Part shown: one piece after another, positions 42,623 to 46,173 of the stretch
Numbering within the stretch: the stretch's first letter is position 1
How the letters are laid out: each line of letters opens with the position of its first letter
Made by a program: the position numbers and the translations under genes
Assembly (NCBI GenBank): GCA_030447665.1
Contig: JAUJOJ010000003.1
Coordinates: forward strand, 1-46,173
Source: Allosphingosinicella sp.
GTDB taxonomy: Bacteria > Pseudomonadota > Alphaproteobacteria > Sphingomonadales > Sphingomonadaceae
DNA: 46,173 nt
Direction of reading: 5' to 3'
The notes under the pieces: model-generated
Seen by the model: the letters and a program-made list of their open reading frames with translations, nothing else
Told to the model about the DNA's origin: nothing
The model's database searches: none

Positions 42623-43200
42623 CTGGGCTTCTAGGCCCGTTGGGCGGCGAAGCTGCGCGGCTCTGGAGCGACTTGCTGATCGACAGGTTCGGATCGCTCG
42701 CCGCGCTCCTGGCGGCAAAGCCTGAGCTCCAGGCTCGCATTCTGCCCAACACGTCGGCTGTCGCGTTTCTCGGCACCCTCCGCGCGGCAATGCTGCATTC
42801 GCTCCGGCGGGAAATCTCGGCGCGCCCGGTATTATCTCACCTGCAGGCGCTGCATGACTATCTGCATATAGCGATCGCGCACGCGCCCGCGGAGCAGCTG
42901 TGGGTTCTGCTCTTGGACAGCCGCAATCATCTCCTTGCGGAGGAGGTAATCAGCATCGGCACCATCAACGAAGCACCAGTCTACCCTCGTGAGATCATGC
43001 GGCGGGCGCTTGAGGTTGGCGCGACAGCTCTCATCCTCGTTCACAATCATCCCTCAGGAGATCCTCAGCCAAGTGACACTGACATTGCAGTGACCCGCCG
43101 CGTAATCGATGCGGGCCGGGAGCTTGGCGTGAGGCTGCATGACCATCTGGTCGTCGCAAGGGGCGGGACGGTAAGCTTCCGCGCGCTGGGGCTGCTATGA
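42535..43200 (+). CDS. RadC-like JAB-domain protein, start uncertain
   Basis: Carries the JAB metalloprotease-like core of the RadC family: LLLDSRNHLLAEEVISIGT, then HNHPSGDPQPSDTDIAVTRR with the HxHPSGDP zinc motif, and HDHLVV. The N-terminal part (WSDLLIDRFGSLAALLAAKP) resembles the helix-hairpin-helix of the family. The frame is open from 42436; a GTG at 42535 was preferred but either start overlaps the upstream membrane-protein gene by up to 187 bp. The true function of RadC proteins is still disputed. The stop overlaps the winged-helix gene by four bases. Confidence 0.85.
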   Translation: MELHAVAGDGFGNPGSAEAAAENQCRELLAGLLGPLGGEAARLWSDLLIDRFGSLAALLAAKPELQARILPNTSAVAFLGTLRAAMLHSLRREISARPVLSHLQALHDYLHIAIAHAPAEQLWVLLLDSRNHLLAEEVISIGTINEAPVYPREIMRRALEVGATALILVHNHPSGDPQPSDTDIAVTRRVIDAGRELGVRLHDHLVVARGGTVSFRALGLL

Positions 43201-43580
43201 GCGTCGCCGGCATGATCCCCGGAAGAGCCACGCTGGCACCCGGCAAGGTGTCGGTCGGAGCCTTTGCACGCCGGCTCCTCCAGCAATCTCGTGAGCGGGA
43301 CCGGTTGATGGGCGATCTCGCGGGCGGTGAACCTACGTGGGAGATGCTCCTCCACCTGCTGGCCGAGCGCGAGGACGGAAGCGCCGTTTCGGTCCCATCA
43401 TTGTGTCTCGCGTCAGGTATGCCGATCGCGACAGCGCTCAGGTGGCTCGCGGTGCTGGAGGAGGCCGGCAAGGTGCTTCTGGTCCCGGGGCCGACCGGCA
43501 GGCATCAATGGCGCGTCGAGCTTACGCCTGCGGCTGCGGACCAGCTTCGCCGGCTGCTTATTGCCTGGATGTCCGATTAG
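43197..43580 (+). CDS. Winged-helix DNA-binding protein (MarR-like)
   Basis: 127 aa. The core is a winged helix: PTWEMLLHLLAEREDGSAVS, VPSLCLASGMPIATALRWLA, VLEEAGKVLLVPGPTGRHQW, with a wing ending RVELTPAAADQLRRLLIAWM. The N-terminal 35 residues are basic. Translationally coupled (ATGA) to the RadC-like gene, so it may bind DNA beside it or regulate it. It is convergent, stop to stop, with the small gene at 43581. Confidence 0.8.
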   Translation: MSVAGMIPGRATLAPGKVSVGAFARRLLQQSRERDRLMGDLAGGEPTWEMLLHLLAEREDGSAVSVPSLCLASGMPIATALRWLAVLEEAGKVLLVPGPTGRHQWRVELTPAAADQLRRLLIAWMSD

Positions 43581-43787
43581 TTACTGGCCGGGGTCTGCGG
43601 GCCGACTCGGCTTCTCCGCTGCCGCAGGCAAAGCGAGTCGCCGTTCGAGAGCGTCGATCGCCATCGCGACGTGAGCGCCTTCCTGAAGGAGGTGGAGCTG
43701 GTCCAGTCGGGACAAGATATGGTGGAGCTCGTCCAGCATCGTACGCTGTGCCGAGAGCTGTTCGTTCAGGAGCTGCGGATCGACCAT
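43581..43787 (-). CDS. Small helical protein convergent with the winged-helix gene
   Basis: 68 aa: MVDPQLLNEQLSAQRTMLDE, LHHILSRLDQLHLLQEGAHV, AMAIDALERRLALP and a Pro/Ala tail. The regular Leu/His spacing suggests a coiled coil or helical hairpin. Its stop immediately adjoins that of the winged-helix gene. Kept as a likely real gene because of the strong helix pattern, but no family recognised. Confidence 0.55.
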   Translation of the reverse strand: MVDPQLLNEQLSAQRTMLDELHHILSRLDQLHLLQEGAHVAMAIDALERRLALPAAAEKPSRPADPGQ

Positions 43788-43869
43788 AGTTCATCATGCT
43801 ACCAAGAAGGTCCGATTGCCAAGAGCGAATGCGTCCAGGATGGTGCGCAATCGTATCGATGGGAGACGA

Positions 43870-44790
43870 TCAGGACTCGGGCAGGAAATCCGGCACGGAG
43901 AGGTAGCGCTCGCCCGTATCGTAGTTGAAGCCGAGCACGCGCACGCCCTCGGGCAGCTCCTTGAGCTTCTGGGCGATCGCGGCGAGGCTTGCGCCCGAGC
44001 TGATCCCGACCAGCGTGCCTTCCTCGCGGGCGGAGCGGCGGGCCCATTCCTTGGCGTCGGCGGGATCGACCTGGATCACGCCATCGATCGCGTCGGTGTG
44101 CAGATTCCCCGGAACAAAGCCTGCGCCGATGCCCTGGATCGGATGCGGGCCGGGCTGACCGCCGGAGATGACCGGTGAGAGGGTCGGCTCGACCGCGAAC
44201 ACCTTGAGGTTCGGCCACTCCCTCTTCAGCACTTCGGCGCAGGCGGTGATGTGGCCGCCGGTGCCGACGCCGGTGATGATCACGTCGATCGGATCGTCGC
44301 GGAAATCGTTCAGGATCTCACGGGCGGTCGTGCGGACGTGCACTTCGATATTGGCCCCGTTCTCGAACTGCTGGGGCATCCAGGCGCCGGGCGTCTGCTC
44401 GATCAGCTCCTGGGCACGGGCGATGGCGCCCTTCATGCCTTTTTCCTTGGGAGTGAGATCGAAGCTCGCCCCGTAAGCGAGCATCAGCCGCCGCCGCTCC
44501 AGGCTCATGCTCTCGGGCATGACCAGGATGAGCTTGTAGCCCTTCACCGCCGCGACCATGGCAAGGCCGATCCCGGTGTTGCCGGAGGTCGGTTCGATGA
44601 TCGTGCCGCCCGGCTGGAGCGCGCCCGAACGCTCGGCATCCTCGACCATGGCAAGCGCGATCCGGTCCTTGATCGAGGCGCCGGGATTGGCTCGTTCGGA
44701 CTTGATCCACACCTCGGCATTCCCGAACAGGCGGTTCACGCGGATGTGCGGAGTGTTGCCGATCGTCTCCAGGATGTTTGCGGCTTTCAT
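43870..44790 (-). CDS. cysK: Cysteine synthase A (O-acetylserine sulfhydrylase)
   Basis: PLP enzyme that makes cysteine from O-acetylserine and sulfide. 306 aa with the PLP lysine in NPGASIKDR (Lys41), the substrate loop [14 protein letters not shown], glycine-rich [16 protein letters not shown], and [15 protein letters not shown]. Normal length. It lies close behind the transporter (stop and start separated by 3 bp), so the two are probably co-transcribed. Confidence 0.96.
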   Translation of the reverse strand: MKAANILETIGNTPHIRVNRLFGNAEVWIKSERANPGASIKDRIALAMVEDAERSGALQPGGTIIEPTSGNTGIGLAMVAAVKGYKLILVMPESMSLERRRLMLAYGASFDLTPKEKGMKGAIARAQELIEQTPGAWMPQQFENGANIEVHVRTTAREILNDFRDDPIDVIITGVGTGGHITACAEVLKREWPNLKVFAVEPTLSPVISGGQPGPHPIQGIGAGFVPGNLHTDAIDGVIQVDPADAKEWARRSAREEGTLVGISSGASLAAIAQKLKELPEGVRVLGFNYDTGERYLSVPDFLPES

Positions 44791-44793
44791 GAG

Positions 44794-46128
44794 CTACCCT
44801 TTCTCGGCTTTGGGATTGAGGCCTGCGACCATCGCAGGAATTTCAACTTCGGGAACGTGCTTGCCCGGCTGCTCGGAGAGAATCGCTTCGTCGGGAGCGA
44901 CGAACCGGTCGGCGCGGCGGAGGCTCGGGAATACGAAGGCGCAGATGCCGGTGACCGCCACCGCCAGCGCGCCGCCGCCGACCACGGCCACCACCGGGCC
45001 GAAGGCCGCTCCGGCAAGACCGGCGCGAAATTCGCCAAGCTCGTTGGAGGCGGAGATGAAGAGGCCCGAAACGGCCGACACCCGGCCGCGCATCGCATCG
45101 GGCGTGTGGAGCTGGATCAGCGAGGAACGTACATAGACGCTGATCATGTCGGCGGCGCCGAGCACGAACAGGCTGGCGAGCGACAGCCACATCACCCGGC
45201 TCTCGCCGAATACGATCGTGGCGAGCCCGAAGATGGCGACGCAGGCGAACATCTTGCTGCCGACTCGGCGCTTCAGCGGCCGCCGCGCGAGCACCAAAGC
45301 CGTCAGCGCCGCACCGACCGAGGGCGCCGCCCGAAGCGCGCCGAGGCCTTCGGAGCCGACATGAAGGATGTCGCGGGCATAAACCGGCAGCATCGCCGTC
45401 GCTCCGCCGAGCAGCACCGCGAACAGATCGAGCGTGATGGCGCCGAGCACGATCTTGTTGTCGCGGACATAGGCCAGCCCTTCGATCACGGCGCGGAGCG
45501 GGTGTGAATCGCCCGCATTGCCGCGCGGGATCGGCCGGATGATCAGCATCGCGCCGACCGCGATCGCGAACAGGACCGCCGACAGCTCGTAGGGAAGGGC
45601 GACGCTGATCGCATAGGCGCCGCCGCCCAGCAGCGGCCCGGCCACGGCCCCGCTCTGCCAGGCGATCGAATTAAGCGCGATCGCGCTCGGCAGCAGCTCC
45701 TTCGGCACAAGGTTCGGCGCGAAGGAGGCGAGGGCGGGGCCGGCAAAGGCACGGCCAATGCCAAGCGCCACCGCAACGGCGAAGAGCGGCCCGAGCGACA
45801 TGGCGTCGAACCAGACCAGAGCCGCCAGGATCGCGGCGCAGGCAAGCTCCAGCGTAAGGCTCGCCCGTACGATCCAGCGCCGGTCGATCCGGTCGGCGAC
45901 ATAGCCGGCGACGAGCGTCAGCAGGAAGAGCGGCAGGAATTGGGCGAGGCCGACCATGCCGAGCCAGAAGGACGCCCGTTCGATGCTCATCCCGGAGGCG
46001 CGGGCGATGTCGTAGACGTGGATGCCGATCACCACGACCAGCATGGTGCTGCCGATCGTGCTCGCCAGCCGCGCCGCCCAAAAGGCCCGATAGTCGCGAT
46101 AGTGGAAGGGTGAAGCGGCGGCAGGCAT
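44794..46128 (-). CDS. MFS-type transporter (EntS/tetracycline-efflux-like)
   Basis: About 444 aa from the ATG at 46128 (MPAAASPFHYRDYRAFWAAR); a TTG nine codons upstream is less likely. Twelve predicted helices, with the MFS loop motif GYVADRIDRRWIVRASLTLE between helices 2 and 3, AFAGPALASFAPNLVPKELL and PDAMRGRVSAVSGLFISASN. These stretches place it in the MFS_3/EntS-like group of drug or metabolite exporters; the substrate is unknown. Upstream of cysK with a 3-bp gap, so export of a cysteine-related compound is possible (inference). Confidence 0.88.
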   Translation of the reverse strand: MPAAASPFHYRDYRAFWAARLASTIGSTMLVVVIGIHVYDIARASGMSIERASFWLGMVGLAQFLPLFLLTLVAGYVADRIDRRWIVRASLTLELACAAILAALVWFDAMSLGPLFAVAVALGIGRAFAGPALASFAPNLVPKELLPSAIALNSIAWQSGAVAGPLLGGGAYAISVALPYELSAVLFAIAVGAMLIIRPIPRGNAGDSHPLRAVIEGLAYVRDNKIVLGAITLDLFAVLLGGATAMLPVYARDILHVGSEGLGALRAAPSVGAALTALVLARRPLKRRVGSKMFACVAIFGLATIVFGESRVMWLSLASLFVLGAADMISVYVRSSLIQLHTPDAMRGRVSAVSGLFISASNELGEFRAGLAGAAFGPVVAVVGGGALAVAVTGICAFVFPSLRRADRFVAPDEAILSEQPGKHVPEVEIPAMVAGLNPKAEKG

Positions 46129-46173
46129 GAAGGAGCCAAGTAAGCGGGCCGGCAAGGCGCTTCAACCGCTCAT

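Overview
The window is GC-rich, densely packed chromosomal DNA. It most resembles an alphaproteobacterium of the Sphingomonadales. That placement is inference from protein style and gene company (a complete mre/mrd elongasome operon, a GatCAB operon, SPOR proteins around an orphan ParA, a trigger factor with a Lys/Ala tail, LuxR-type regulators with a C-terminal membrane anchor). No rRNA or other decisive marker is present.

Layout. 1-5420 (minus) is the cell-elongation operon mreB-mreC-mreD-mrdA-rodA, with rodA cut by the window edge. mutL is divergent from it (5568-7397). 7.5-10.7 kb holds small proteins, a CheY-like regulator, a PilZ protein and a BLUF blue-light sensor. 10.7-14.2 kb has a GNAT acetyltransferase overlapping a divergent ketol-acid reductoisomerase, then miaA and serB whose 5' ends overlap. 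14.3-19 kb has a second PilZ protein, a Sel1/SPOR protein, and an operon of ParA, a ribbon-helix-helix partner and a TPR/SPOR lipoprotein, closed by a clear terminator. 19-20.7 kb carries pyrB, a 30-residue membrane peptide and ruvX.

20.7-29.1 kb is a block of recognisable but broken genes: a DUF3089 hydrolase, gatC (with a degenerate extra copy), gatA, gatB, a CPA1-type antiporter, a small zinc-ribbon protein, yjbQ and ybaK. All carry many small indels and short deletions or duplications, although the residues between breaks remain family-like. An exact 75-bp piece of the gatB 3' end recurs 5.8 kb downstream. The block is either mis-assembled or poorly polished sequence, or a recently collapsed locus. 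ybdD and cstA immediately after it are intact.

31.4-35.9 kb contains duplicated modules: two proline-rich small proteins, two lipoprotein starts, and zinc-ribbon proteins (three copies counting the broken one). These lead into a lipoprotein/M48 protease/lipoprotein operon. A solitary phage-tailspike-like protein with a C-terminal S74 chaperone domain (35892-38036) sits just before a tRNA-Leu(UAG). Then come tig (one frameshift), a GT2 glycosyltransferase, a LuxR-type regulator with small partners, a RadC-like protein overlapping a winged-helix protein, cysK and an MFS transporter.

A family of intergenic palindromes (9.9, 12.3, 14.2, 16.0 and 40.0 kb, with a relic at 32.8 kb) shares a CAGG..GATTC..CCTG core with compensatory stem changes. 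The most promising leads are this repeat family, the zinc-ribbon cluster, the ParA/RHH/SPOR operon and the tailspike next to the tRNA.
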